Assembly (NCBI GenBank): GCA_015227615.1
Contig: JAALGZ010000019.1
Coordinates: forward strand, 1 to 64,000
Reading direction: 5' to 3'
Length of the DNA: 64,000 bases
Source of the DNA: Labyrinthula sp. Ha
Taxonomy: Eukaryota; Sar; Bigyra; Labyrinthulida; Labyrinthulaceae
Positions within the stretch are counted from its first letter, which is position 1. Each line of letters opens with the position of its first letter. This document shows, one piece after another, positions 47,760-59,549 of this stretch. The notes beneath the pieces were generated by a model, which saw only the letters and a program-made list of their open reading frames with translations, was not told where the DNA came from and searched no databases. The translations under genes and the position numbers were made by a program.

Positions 47760-48767
47760 TTAGATTTCTGAAACTAAAGTTTCTTCCATTAAAAACCTTT
47801 CAATTTCTTGAAATGCCTTCTCATATGTTTTATCATATAAACGTAAAACTGGATATATATGTAAACCAACATCTGCAAAGCTAGTTTTTACTTTCATTCC
47901 TTTTTTGTTCAATAACTTCTCTCCCAAAACCGCATCTTCAAAAAGCAACTCTTCTTTAGAAGCTGTAATTAGACATTGAGTGTTTTCTACAAGTTTCTCA
48001 TTACCTTCTAAGTCATCTGTAATTAATCCAGTACATCCAGTTGCTTCTTGAAATATTTTTAAGGCATCATTTGAAAGCATAGGATCATTAACTTTGGAAA
48101 TATCTCTTTCTACATTTCCAATGTCAATGTAAGGAGAAATTAATACAGCTTTTTCAGGAAGTGTTTTAAAGTGTTCTAAGTGTTCCAACATATAATTTAA
48201 CACATAAAAAACTAATCCACCTCCAGCAGAATCTCCACATAAATAAATATCGGAATATTCATAACCAAACTCTTCTTTTACATATTTAAGAGTTTCAATA
48301 CAATCTGATTTCAACTCTGCAAAAGAAACAGAAGTTGCGAGTCTGTAATTAGGAGAAAATACATCAACTTTTACGGTTTTTGCTAATCTATTCAAGTTTG
48401 AGATGTAGTTTTGATACTTGCCTGCAACAAAACCGCCTCCATGAATATAAAAAATAGCTTTCTTATTCTTCTTTTTTTCATTTCGAATTGCAACGAAAGG
48501 AATATTGTTTGTTGGAGTTCTCATTTCCTTACTTGAATAACCAGAAGGAAGGGGAGTTTTAAAAACTGTGTTGAAAAATGGTGGTTCTTCAGGTTCTTTT
48601 CCATTTTCGGTGTCTATTTTTGGAGCAGGAGCCATTGAGAGAAGTTTTTGAAGAGCAAGGTGTCCTGCACTTTGTTGATCCGCTGAGGGTTTGAACAAGT
48701 TTCCAAGTTCATAGTAAGCCTTTAAGGTTCCGTGTACGATTCTTAAACCACCAACAATATGTGCCAT
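47760..48767 (-). CDS. HSL-type alpha/beta hydrolase (esterase/lipase), paralogue 2
   Basis: 335 residues from the ATG at 48765-48767 (MAHIVGGLRIVHGTLKAYYE). An in-frame ATG 17 codons upstream exists, but the chosen start aligns without gaps with the start of paralogue 1, and all catalytic positions then share numbering: HGGG 109-112, S180 in GDSAGG, D278 (LLFEDAVL) and H303 (GLHIYPV). It has the same predicted hydrophobic N-terminal helix. It ends with a few extra residues (MEETLVSEI). Outside the shared 246-bp tract the two proteins differ at many positions (for example 51-90 and 231-328), so they are old duplicates partly homogenised by recent conversion. Both look functional. A 7-bp hairpin sits 91 bp upstream of the start. 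Confidence 0.9.
   Translation of the reverse strand: MAHIVGGLRIVHGTLKAYYELGNLFKPSADQQSAGHLALQKLLSMAPAPKIDTENGKEPEEPPFFNTVFKTPLPSGYSSKEMRTPTNNIPFVAIRNEKKKNKKAIFYIHGGGFVAGKYQNYISNLNRLAKTVKVDVFSPNYRLATSVSFAELKSDCIETLKYVKEEFGYEYSDIYLCGDSAGGGLVFYVLNYMLEHLEHFKTLPEKAVLISPYIDIGNVERDISKVNDPMLSNDALKIFQEATGCTGLITDDLEGNEKLVENTQCLITASKEELLFEDAVLGEKLLNKKGMKVKTSFADVGLHIYPVLRLYDKTYEKAFQEIERFLMEETLVSEI
48078..48323 (-). repeat. 246-bp conversion tract, copy 2
   Basis: Exact reverse complement of 46473-46718. The centre of the inverted pair lies 1.4 kb from each arm. Confidence 0.95.
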
Positions 48768-48857
48768 TGTTTTGTTCTTATTGTTTATGTTTAAACTCGG
48801 AAATCTTTTGTAGAACACTGGATTATTTTTGAACTGTATTTGTGCTCAAATGCCGAC

Positions 48858-48878
48858 GAGACGATAAATTCTCGTCTC
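48858..48878. promoter_or_regulatory. Hairpin upstream of hydrolase paralogue 2
   Basis: GAGACGA and TCGTCTC pair perfectly across a 7-base loop, 91 bases before the ATG of the minus-strand hydrolase gene. It could be a protein-binding palindrome or an RNA hairpin in the leader. Role is a guess. Confidence 0.3.
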
Positions 48879-49081
48879 AATAAAGCCCATATACTAAATT
48901 CGGGAAAACATTACCATTATAATACTATTAATTTATTTTGCCAATTCTTGGATTTTTTTATGTTAAATTCAGTCTTACTAACAGTAGTTTCCATAAGACT
49001 GCTTTTGATATTTATATATTCTCCCGGTTTTCGGCAATGTAGGACTTCTATCAAGTTTAGAAATTATCAACAGCATATTCT

Positions 49082-49996
49082 TATCGATAAAATATTGATA
49101 AGACACTGTTCGATTATTTCATTGAACAATTATTTTTGAAACTTTGTTATCGAAACTTTTATTGATATATCGATAATGTTATCAGAACAAACTCAATTTA
49201 GGTAATTCGAAATTTTGAATACAGAGATTTTTCAAACCAAGTATGAACAGAACAAAACACTAAATATAAAAAACTTTCTTGTACGAGAAAGTTAAATATT
49301 TTTTGCATTGAAAAATTTCATTTTCTTTTTACTACTAGGTTGTAAGATGTTTCTTCCTATCGTCCATGTTAGCTAAGAAACGTCTTGTTAGTTAATTTTC
49401 AAACTATGAAACAAGTAGTTCAATTTAAGCAAGACCTTAGTTTTATTCTTTGGTAATATGCATATGTAATTTCTTATATGTATTTCTCTCAAAAATAGTT
49501 CAGAAAATGGTATATTTACTGTTTTTTCTATCATAAGTTCAAGTTAGACGTAAAAAGTTTCGATTAGAATCTACACATTAGAAGATCAGATGAAAATAGA
49601 GCAAATTCTTAGCACAAAAAAAATTATTAGTTAAACAGAAAAAAAATGGTGTACAGCAACAGAAATTTTCAAATAACCTTCTACTACTCTTAAACAAACA
49701 TATATTTTCTCCAATTTTCTTTGGTCAGGATTCTGCATTATTATTGATATATTGCATATTCATTATATTTCTGTGAAGGTTGATTATTGAAAGTCGAAGT
49801 ATAACGGATAATAAAAATTATAAGAGAGGCAATTTCCAATGATGTATTTTAGGTCTTCTAAATTTGAGCTCTCTGCTAGTATTACAGAATTAATGATTCT
49901 GAAAAAGTTACTCTCCACAAAATGGTCTACCGTTAGATATGCTGTTACAAACTTATTGAACTAATGACACATTATCGATAAGAACATTATCGATAA
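49082..49996. repeat. Cluster of TATCGATA octamers with inverted AACATTATCGATA ends
   Basis: Perfect TATCGATA occurs at 49082, 49168, 49973 and 49988. The last is preceded by AACAT, and the reverse complement of the second reads AACATTATCGATATAT, so the outer copies are in inverted orientation about 0.83 kb apart. This could be the ends of an old DNA transposon or a set of binding sites. No coding content between. Confidence 0.35.
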
Positions 49997-50792
49997 ATAT
50001 TTTTCGCGAGCCATATAGTTCCCAAAAATCCTTAATGTTACCTTGCTGATATCACGTTACCGATACCTAAACAAGTTCGACAGGTAATGGTGTATCTAAT
50101 CCGGCTGGTCCAAGGAGTCTCTACCGAATGTAAGGTTTCTTACCGGAAAAGTATAACGGTACGCCAAACTCATTGGTTATAAATTTTGGTATAACGTTGT
50201 GTTCCGTTTCTTAGGGCAATTCATCAAACTCAACCTTCTTTCCTAGTTGAAGTCTAAATCAAAGAAGTTCAGTCCATCACAAATAAAATATTATTATGTG
50301 AAAACAAAAATACTACGAAATGTAGAAGAATGGAGCTTGGAAACCTCGCCGTTTATCTGTCTTGCTGGCCATTCTAAGCCAAGGTTAAGGTAATTCTTGA
50401 ATATAATTATACAATATTCCTACCAGCTTGAGAATTTTTAATCATTTTCATGATCCAAAGCTATAATAGGCTATATAAGAACAAGTACATGTGAAACTTA
50501 AGATTAAGTACTTTCGAATGATCTTTTCCTCGTTTGCCCAACTTAATTCTAAGTTTGAAATTTGCATAGATTTGCTCTATTTCAAGAGTTTTCCGACGTG
50601 AGATTCACTCAAGACCAAAAATGTAATATTTTATCCTGTTTATATAACTAGACTGAACAATCACGTTAATGCGATCGATTCCTAGGTACTTAACAGCTTT
50701 ATTGGTTACTATCTCTGCCGATAAGAAACCATTAATGCATATATGCTACTGTACTACCTTTCGGGGTTTTGGTCAGTTTTAGGATTTGTGCT

Positions 50793-50917
50793 AGACGTGT
50801 TTATCGAGATAACGAAAGCTTCTCAAGAAAGATTTTACCTGAATATTTGTTTTGCGAGATAACGAGAGAGCTCTTCTCGAGAAGCTCTCGTCAAGACTCT
50901 CTCGTTAAACACGCCTA
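50793..50917. mobile_element. 125-bp MITE with 9-bp target duplication
   Basis: Flanked by ATTTGTGCT on both sides (50784-50792 and 50918-50926). Left end AGACGTGTTTATCGAGA; reverse complement of right end TAGGCGTGTTTAACGAGA. The interior repeats CGAGA/TCTCG and GAGAGCTC motifs in both orientations, giving subterminal inverted repeats. A 9-bp duplication suggests Mutator-type, 8 bp would suggest hAT. A further end-like sequence, TTAGGGGCGTTTAACAAGG, is at about 50972-50991. Non-coding. Confidence 0.75.
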
Positions 50918-53900
50918 ATTTGTGCTTTAAAGTCAACACAATGTACAGCGCTGCACTGCTATGCACCATGATTAGGGGCGTTTAACAAGGAAAAAAGAGA
51001 GACTTAGACAACATTCTTCTGGGGAAAATTTCATGATGTTGATGAACAGGTGTAATCGCCATACAACGACGAGATCCATATTTCTCTCTGAATTATAAAA
51101 GCTAAGACACCCCGAAATTGATAAACCGATCAAACTCAAGTCACAAATGAAAGTACATTTAAACAAGCAATAATTAAGCCTAAGAATTTTCGATAAAGCG
51201 TTTTTAAAAGGTGGTAGCAACCATTACCTACAGGAACTTAAATCTTAGGATTCTATTTTGCTCATATTTCTCTTAAACTCCCATGTAGTAGATTTTGGGA
51301 ACTTTTGTGTAGAGACTAGATAACTCCACTTCCCGGATAAAATTATATAAAAGGAGGTACAGTACATTCCAATTGTTCTAACTTCATATTTCTATTTATT
51401 GTTAGCACATTGCCTTGATCATATCTCCAAAGATAGAAAATATTTTTAATTCATTAAGAAACACTTGGATGTGCACAAAAGAAATGCCAATTAAGGCTCT
51501 CTCTTAGTTCTAAGTTCAAGAGTAGAGCTATATATATTCCTTTATGTCAATCGTAAAATTAACTCTTTAAGAGTGTGTCATCTCCTCTCTCTGTAACCAA
51601 AACTTCTTGCGACAAGGTTAGTTTAAAACTCATATTGATTTCCTGGATAGCCAAATAGAGCTGAAGATGAAGTTAGAAGTCAAAGATTATAGTTTATTTT
51701 CTTTAAACCCAAAGATATAAATAATAGTATATTAGTCTGACTTGCAGTACCACATTTTCTTCATAATATTATTGATAAAGTGAAATTGTGGTAAACAGTT
51801 CATTTCATTGCTTTTATGTGTTGTATGATATTTAAAATTTGCTCCATGGATATACAACATATTCATTCCAAACAGAGAATTCAGACAAAACCCAATAAGT
51901 TATTCTACATATTTTGTTCTCAGGTGGAGTTTAGAAACAAGTGCCAATATTTGCTTTCAAGCAGTTAGATAGAAATAATTCCATGGATTAATGCATTTTA
52001 AAACCGTTTGCAACCGTAGGATCACGACTCATTTTGGCCATGGACAGACGCACCGGTTTCCAAATCATCTATCTTTCGTTTATTAGCCTAGCCCCTTCCT
52101 TGTATTTCATGCCATTGCCTCGCCGGATATTGTTTTCATCTCATATGAGTATTACGTAAGAAGATGGTGAAATTTGGGAAGTAGAGGCCACCCTTTACGT
52201 GATACATTATCTCCTTCATTTAAAATTATTAACATAAATAAAGGAAGAATTTCGAGATAATAAGAATATGAACATTAGATAATTAATTTGCTCTGAAAAT
52301 TCCAACGAGCATAAAGTTTGTTCTTGGAGAGTAAATTATACGTAAATTCTACGCTAGTAATCGTGAACTTATTTAGGGACTACTCCAATGGTGAGGACAA
52401 TACTGAACATCGCATCCTAGGATAAGGATTATGAATTTTGACGAGAAAATTGTCTAGTTATGTTCCAAGTGCATTTTATGAGAGCTTGGAGGACCGCTGT
52501 CTACATAATTTATATATTTTTCTTCATATATGCTCTTACGCTTGTTGAAATGAAAGTAAGGTTATATAGTATGTAATAGACACACTGATATGAAAAACTT
52601 GGCGGATACATAACAAATACTTGAACGTGTTTTAGCTAGGATATACTTTGCAAATTCATAAGTGAGCTAATTTCTTGTTTCTCCCAGAGAATTTTGAGTA
52701 TTTTTCCATTGATATGATTAATGCTTTTGCTGGTAAGTCATACTGTTTTCTTATGTAATATAGCTCCTAAGTTTTATCTGGATGGAAACAAGCAAAACTG
52801 AGTGGTGTCTTTTTTCTTAATGCCTGATGCAACATCGGTGAGTAACCACTATGGTACAGGCTCCTTGTATGATGAAAAATCCCTTGAGCGATGTGAACTT
52901 GAATGTACCTTCGAGAATCTTGAATATTCCTCCCAAAATCTCTGAAAAACTATATATATATTTTAAGATATTCTAGTTAAAATTACATATACTAGGAATT
53001 TTCTTGAAATTTCCTTCTGGTTATTGCAAAGGACTTACCGTGAATTTAAGAACCGAGTCGATGAACGCAAGCAGTATATTACGTTGAACACATTTATTGT
53101 TCTACATTGCAATAAATTTCATAATTAATAATAAAACTTAAGAGTAATATTTCATGCAAATTTAAATCCAAAATCTTAGAATATGATCCATAGGAAATAC
53201 ACAAAGAAATAAGAATCTTTTTTAAAAATGTGAGATCCAGAATTTTCTCAATTTTAATATTCTAACAATGTGCGCACATTTCCCGTTAGATGGTTCAATT
53301 CCAAGCTTATCTTACGTTAACATATTTTTTGTCTTTTACCTTATATTATGCGGTAGATTTTAAATATAACTTTTCCTATGGTTCAAATCTCAAACCTTCA
53401 ATCATCACTGCAAGATTCGTGGTAAGCATAGCCCCTGTACTCATAGGCCTTAATATGAGTTGTGACTTTGACTACTATGTTTTAGCCAGTAAACTTTGGA
53501 GGATATACTTTTCCAACACTCATAAAGTGGATTACGCAACTTCAGATTGGGATTTCCGTAAAAAATAATGCCAATTGAATATTAACTTTTCTTGTTAAAG
53601 TTTTTATAAGGTATTATTAATATTTTGAAGAAAAAAGAGTTTCTTTTTTATATAACTTTGCAGCTACTTAATATTAAATACGCTATAGAAATACCTAAAC
53701 GAACTTATTGGAGAATCAGATATTGAACTTTTCTTAATTTGTTTTTTTATTACTTCAATGCAATTGTTTGGGTATTTGAAGATATTGTTGCTGGTGAAAG
53801 GTATAAAATCCTTTTTCTATCCTCGATAGGTAATAGCCCAACAGAGATTTGCATAATTAAAGATGCATAAAAATCATATAAGCTACATTATGGCTCTAAG

Positions 53901-55401
53901 TTACTGTAATAAATACCTGTATGGGATTATAGCCGACTTCACTACCTGTACAAAATTAGAAGCGTAGCTTTGATTATTTTATAGTTGAGTTTAAAAGTCA
54001 GTCAAAAACAGTAAGATGTATATGTGTACCATTGGGTAGGAAATTCTTTCAGTCTTTTGGAACAGAGGCTCCGAAAAAATTCTAATAGTCATAATTCCAA
54101 CTAACAACCTTTAATCTGGGTATTTTTCTATTTTTTATGACATCTTCACGAATATTAGAAGTTGAATAGCTCTTTTCTTCAATGTTTATGAGTCCTTGAA
54201 AACAACATGTTTAGTTATAGTACTGAAATAACATGTCACTTCACCAGAAGAAGATGTTTTAAGGCTTAAATATCTTTTTTTAGGTTCCGAGACTTTATCC
54301 TGCTTTTTATAAATATTTCTGGAGGTATAATAATATTTTGAGTTAAAAAGGTAGAGTTATAACTTTATATTGGTATATCTGAAAAAGAAATATTTAAGAT
54401 TTCAACTTAATTATTCTAAGCTCAATGGCTTAATTTCTTAGTTCTTGGAAGTTCTCTAGGTCGCACACTTCCAAGGTTGTAACAAGACAAAACTAAGTTG
54501 TATTCTCCAGTTTGAAGATTCTGGAAACTTTACTTTTCTTAGCGAATCTTAACTTATTTACTCTCGAACATAGCAGCGAAATTTTGAAAAATATTCAAAG
54601 GTTACCCATAATGATTTTTTACAGGTCGAGATGAATATAATCAGCAACGAAATCCTTCACATTACTAGATTTAAATGAACTTTTTTCCAGATAAATAAAC
54701 AAGTCAAAGTGAACCTTGAAAATAGCTTCTTAAATATTGAAATGTTAGTCAAAATCAAGCAGTACTATAATATGTGATTGAGATGTTTATCTGTTTATAA
54801 GTATCTGACATAAAAACATCTATCTTAGGACATGGTCAAAGCAAAAACTGAACAACAGTAAATGTGTAATCTACAATAATTAAATGTTTTGTTTGATTTC
54901 ATGCAATTATTATCTCATAAATTCATATGCTAATCAGTGTCGGCGAGTGTTTGTACTGAGTTATTTTCGCGGAAAGATTGAGAACGAGGCCCAGATCATA
55001 TCGTCATTCTTCTGAGTTCTTAAAGAAATCATTAACGTAACTGTGACCACCTCATAAGATCAAATACCTGAGGACAGCACTGTTTCGTAGTAGCAATCAC
55101 CACTTCAACATGAGTGCTACTTCAAAATGTTTATAGGAGTTCATTATTATTTTTTTTCATGGCTCTCTATTTAAAATAAAGTTAATATGTGGAGAATAAA
55201 TGACGTTAAATATATTGGCTTATCCAAGCTATTTATATAAACAAACTAGATATGCTAGATCAGGGATACTTAAAAAATCGTAATGTGCACTGGCGCTCTC
55301 CAAATTCAAGCAACTCAAAAAATCTGCTCGAAATCTAGGGCAATTCGATTCAGACATATAGCAAACTAGAAGAAGGGAGAGATGAAACTAGATTAGAATT
55401 A

Positions 55402-55636
55402 GAGACCGGAGTTGTCTTATTTATATTTTATCGATAAGTTTTGGGTATAGTTTTATTATTCATTGCTTCTGATAATCCACCTACCATCTCAATTAATTCT
55501 TGACAGTAATTTATTTCAAGATTAAAATATGAATAATATGATGCAAGTTAAAACCCTTGATTTGTGATTTATGCTCAGAATTAAAATAATCCTCATTTCA
55601 ACGTTAATAAATTTTGGAAAATTCAAATCACAATCA
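55402..55636. mobile_element. MITE copy D (diverged)
   Basis: Same length class as copy A (about 235 bp). Shares CTTCTGATAATCC with the TTCTGATAATTCCC of copy B and GCTCAGAATTAAAAT with its ATCAGAATTAAAAT; the outer ends are eroded (GAGACCGGA, ATTCAAATCACAATC). Weaker case than the other copies. Confidence 0.4.
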
Positions 55637-57178
55637 AAATATTCGAGAGATATGCCCACCAAAGCAACTTAAATGTGATAATAGATAATAGACGCCTTTT
55701 TTGCTATGTTATCATCTTTGTAAATTCATTGGGCTCTGTTTTCTGACCTGTATTTAATATGTTTTCATCATTCCACAGAGATTAAGCCATAATATGGATT
55801 TGTCATTGTCGAGTATGTAAGATTGGGTACAATCTTTGTTCAGGTAGAGTGAATAACATACTCTTACCATTGACAGGCGAAGTTCTTATTGTTTCTGCTG
55901 GAAGTTGAGCCAAAAAGACTAAAAAAGTGGTATCATAGCGGTAATGAATGAACAATTTTAACAATATTAACATTCCAGGGTGTAAAAATCTTACAGTTCT
56001 TCGGGTTGATTTCAAAATAGCGGAGAGGTTCTATTACTGTTCCTTGATATTTATTTTTACGTTACGAATGAAAAATATTCGCATAGTATTCATTACTTGC
56101 AAAATTTTCAACTTAACATAAGAAATGGAACTGAATTTTGATCTTCTTACGGATATCATTGAAAATCCTAGCTTATCATTACACAGAGATATTCAATTAT
56201 TTGAATATTAATATTCGCACGAGAAAATCTCACCATAAGATTTAATATCCATGTTACTTCTTATATCAGTTTTACTTTTTCCCAAGCCTTACTTCTACTT
56301 CTTATTCCTAAATTCTTCTTAACACTCTTATTCGAACATAGAGTTTTAGCTTCATTACAGCCCTGCTATTATCTATATTATCAAATCTTCCGTTCTTGTT
56401 CTTTAGCAATCACTCAATTTATTAGTTTCATAATAATGAATCCAAAAATACTGTTGAGTCTCTAGAGCCATAGGATAGTTGGATTGATATAGGTTGCATT
56501 GACAGTTTGAAAGATATCGTTCAGGATGCCAAACGGTGTACCATCGATAGTCCCTACTAGAAAAAGGTGTCTAGTGCATGGTAGAATCTTTCACCATCTG
56601 TTTTAGAGTTAGTTCAGGCATTTAGGTCTTAATGGCTACATTATTTACCATTAGGAGCAGAGTACTCGCATTTAGACATATTTTAGGTAACTATATTTGT
56701 TCGAATGAAGTAATTATATTGTTAGTATTTTCTTGATAGTACAATAACATTTGAGAAAAGAAGGTCTTTTATCACATTCAATGATAATATGTAGAGCAGT
56801 ACATAAATTTTCAAAGGTATCAAAGAAGTACTCCATCACTGCTAGCTGGAGTTTTGAATGGAAAAGAGCTTATCCTGTGTATTCTTAAATCTTTGAAACT
56901 TATAATTGGATAGAAAACTTCAGGGAATTAACTTTGCCATGAAATGAATATATGTCTCAAGGGATTGATCATGGAAGAGAATTATAATGATCAAGTTCTC
57001 GCTTTGACTCTGATTATTAGTATGTAACTTTGGGCTATAATTCCTATTCAAGTTTTATAGTCTTGTACTGATTATCCACAATCTACAAATTAGCTAAGGA
57101 TTTTTCAGAATCAATCAATAAGAAAATGATATGAGGTTATCAGTAAGTTATGACAATGTCATGAGGGCGCATTCTTCT

Positions 57179-57473
57179 CTATATTCTCCCTAAAGTATCT
57201 ATAATTTTTTCTTCTTTCCAGCCATCGGCACAATAATCAGGATGATAAATTTTATCCATAGCATAAGGTTACACAAATTTCCTGGATAGCTTTAGTAATC
57301 ACATCCTTATATTTAGCTTTAGCCTCTTGAAGCGTAATACAACAATCAAGGAATTGTTCAGGAAAATTTGCGACGATAAATACTTCTCCCATGAAAGAAT
57401 CTCCAGAAAATATTTTCTTAAGCTTCAGTAATATTTCTTTATCAAAAAGACTGCAGATTAAATTTATTAGCAT
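57179..57473 (-). pseudogene. Possible gene remnant of unknown family
   Basis: A 73-codon open stretch (57473-57252) reads protein-like in composition (FSGDSFMGEVFIVANFPEQF, LQEAKAKYKDVITKAIQEIC). Where it stops, another minus-strand frame continues with equally protein-like sequence (57265-57179: YAMDKIYHPDYCADGWKEE, ending GRI and TAG). This looks like one short coding segment with a frameshift near 57260, or the tail of a gene with a missed intron. I recognise no family and found no further exons upstream. It could also be chance. Confidence 0.35.
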
Positions 57474-58553
57474 ATATGTAATAGTTCTTTTTATTATTTT
57501 CCTAACTTTGTAGTCATGAATGCAATCGTAGCAGATGGGCTGACACCAACTCCTACGCCATCATATCATAGATAACGTTCAACTTACGTATGTCAATAAG
57601 TTCGTTCAGCAACAAGACCATGGTTCATCTATTCTGCGTAAAAGTTTTATCTTACAAGATTGACTAAGTTTAAGTCCTTGAGATATTATCACCTTTCCTT
57701 TATATTTCAATTATACATAATTTGACCATGTTTCAACAGTGTTACACAAAATCCATACTAATAATTTCCAAGCACCAGCTTATATCTCATAGCATCGCAA
57801 CCCCTAAGTGTCAGGTCTTCTTAATCTAACGTCAATACTTGAATTCACCTTTTTTTCTATATCCCGGTCAGTTTAGCTGATGTCCAGACAGTTTTCCAGC
57901 TGTACCTGTTCTTGATTCTCTGGAGCTAGTGAATACTGTTCATTGGACAACTCCAACTAAATATTTATCTTTCTAAGACAGCAATTTTTTATCAACACTA
58001 CAATTATTTAAACAATAAATAAAACCTTTTATTGATGGATAACCTTGAGAGCGCATTAGTGGGGTATAGACATATAATCAATGAATTTTGTGATTTGTAT
58101 TTTCGTTCAAGAAAACCATTGCTGAGCAAACTGCAAAGTATGGTAAAAAGGAATGTATATGAAGATTATACTATTGAAATATGAGAACCTTTTAAGAAGG
58201 GGATGTAAAGTATATTTATTCGTTCGCGAAACCATTTGGGCTGGTACATGTAATAACCTATTTTTTATTTTACCCCACAACAATAAACCTAGCTGCGACT
58301 TAACCAGCTAGAATAAGAATACCAAGTCTAACTTTTTATATAATCAACTTTTTTATGATCTTACAATTCCAACTTCAATAGGAGAAAAAAACAGCAAATC
58401 AAAGTTAAATCTATTAGCGCATCCTTGTTTGTTTAAAGGGTTCATCGCATTTACAATAAAAGTGAGATCATTGGTACAGCGAAACCTATACTTGAACAGA
58501 AACATATGAATATACCTGTTATAGTTGGACCAAAATATTGCATAGAGACTTCA

Positions 58554-59549
58554 CTAGGTGGATACATCACAGAAATGAGAAAAACTACAAAGACCTCCTC
58601 CATAGGCTCCAGTTATCAGAACATAAGTTAATTCAACTCGAGGCAAGAGTTTTCTTATCTCAATTGCCCTTTCACTATCTTCATCTACAGTTTGTTTATT
58701 ATTCGTGGAATAAATTTGTAAAAGAACTCTTAAATCTTTCAGCATTGCGTTCATAACAACATGACAAACTAGAACTATAAGCGCAGAGCAAAAAATTGCA
58801 ACAATCTGTTGCAAATATTGAAGATATTTCAAAGTTTCAAGAATAGCAAATTCAAGATCTTTGTCTCTTAAGTAAATATGAACTACCATAGGTTGCAGTA
58901 AAGCAAACCCTCCAAAAACAATTACATCAAAGAAGAAGTTGAAATTTATCTGGAATAGAAATAACTTTTCGACATCATGTCCACAAAATGTTGCTCGCAA
59001 AGTATACAAAGCTTTTGCTTTCGATAAATTATACTTTGTATGTTTGACAAAAAAGAAGTAAAATGTTGCCTGCATAAGAATGGCGAGAATAGCTATTCCA
59101 TAAGATGGTTCAAGAGAAAAAGGAAAATTTAAATTCTCATCAAATAACTTCAAACAGTTGGTTATAATCGAAGCCACAATTGTCAGCACTTTCAGTATTT
59201 CGTATTTCTCCTGTTTAAACCTTTGACTTTGTGTCATGACTATGATAAGAAGAACAATGAATGAGAAAATGATTCCAGCAATGTGAATGAAGCTCCATAA
59301 TGCCACGTGTCTTGTACAAGGTGCTGAAAGAGATAGCTCATCTATAAATTCCTCCAACGACAGTCCACTTCTATTTTGTTTCAACGAGTTAAATATCTCC
59401 TCTGCTCCTGACCCCGCAAATGTATGAGCAACATTGTCCAAAGAGCGTTCCCAACCAGAATCGCACACACAGATGCTTTCAAGACAACTTCCATGTTTTC
59501 CACATAGTTTATTTAACGGACTAGTTTCTCCAGTTACTGTTAAGCACAT
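58554..59549 (-). CDS. Multi-pass membrane protein with an EGF-like segment; 5' end doubtful
   Basis: The frame is open from 59582, but the first ATG is at 59547-59549 (MCLTVTGE), giving 331 residues. Counted from 59582: an extracellular Cys-rich EGF-like motif at 27-43 (CGKHGSCLESICVCDSGW), a linker, then about six membrane spans near 92-116, 130-147, 160-179, 213-236, 256-278 and 317-333. The 185-205 and 280-315 loops are charged. It looks like a surface receptor or channel-like protein of a protist-specific type; I cannot name a family. There is no signal peptide before the EGF-like part, so the true first exon is missing. A small intron could also lie near the end (58558-58592 is GT...AG), which would change only the last few residues. 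The upstream side is occupied, 150 bp away, by an inverted-repeat element. Confidence 0.68.
   Translation of the reverse strand: MCLTVTGETSPLNKLCGKHGSCLESICVCDSGWERSLDNVAHTFAGSGAEEIFNSLKQNRSGLSLEEFIDELSLSAPCTRHVALWSFIHIAGIIFSFIVLLIIVMTQSQRFKQEKYEILKVLTIVASIITNCLKLFDENLNFPFSLEPSYGIAILAILMQATFYFFFVKHTKYNLSKAKALYTLRATFCGHDVEKLFLFQINFNFFFDVIVFGGFALLQPMVVHIYLRDKDLEFAILETLKYLQYLQQIVAIFCSALIVLVCHVVMNAMLKDLRVLLQIYSTNNKQTVDEDSERAIEIRKLLPRVELTYVLITGAYGGGLCSFSHFCDVST

Larger units (their letters stand above)
48768..58553. other. Intergenic stretch with repeats and one possible gene scrap
   Basis: No confident gene in 9.8 kb. It holds a hairpin (48858-48878), a cluster of TATCGATA octamers (49082-49996), a 125-bp MITE with target duplication (50793-50917), a diverged MITE (55402-55636) and a possible gene remnant (57179-57473). 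An open frame at 53290-53568 (plus, 92 residues, Tyr/Phe-rich) has no known motif and is left uncalled. Confidence 0.5.
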
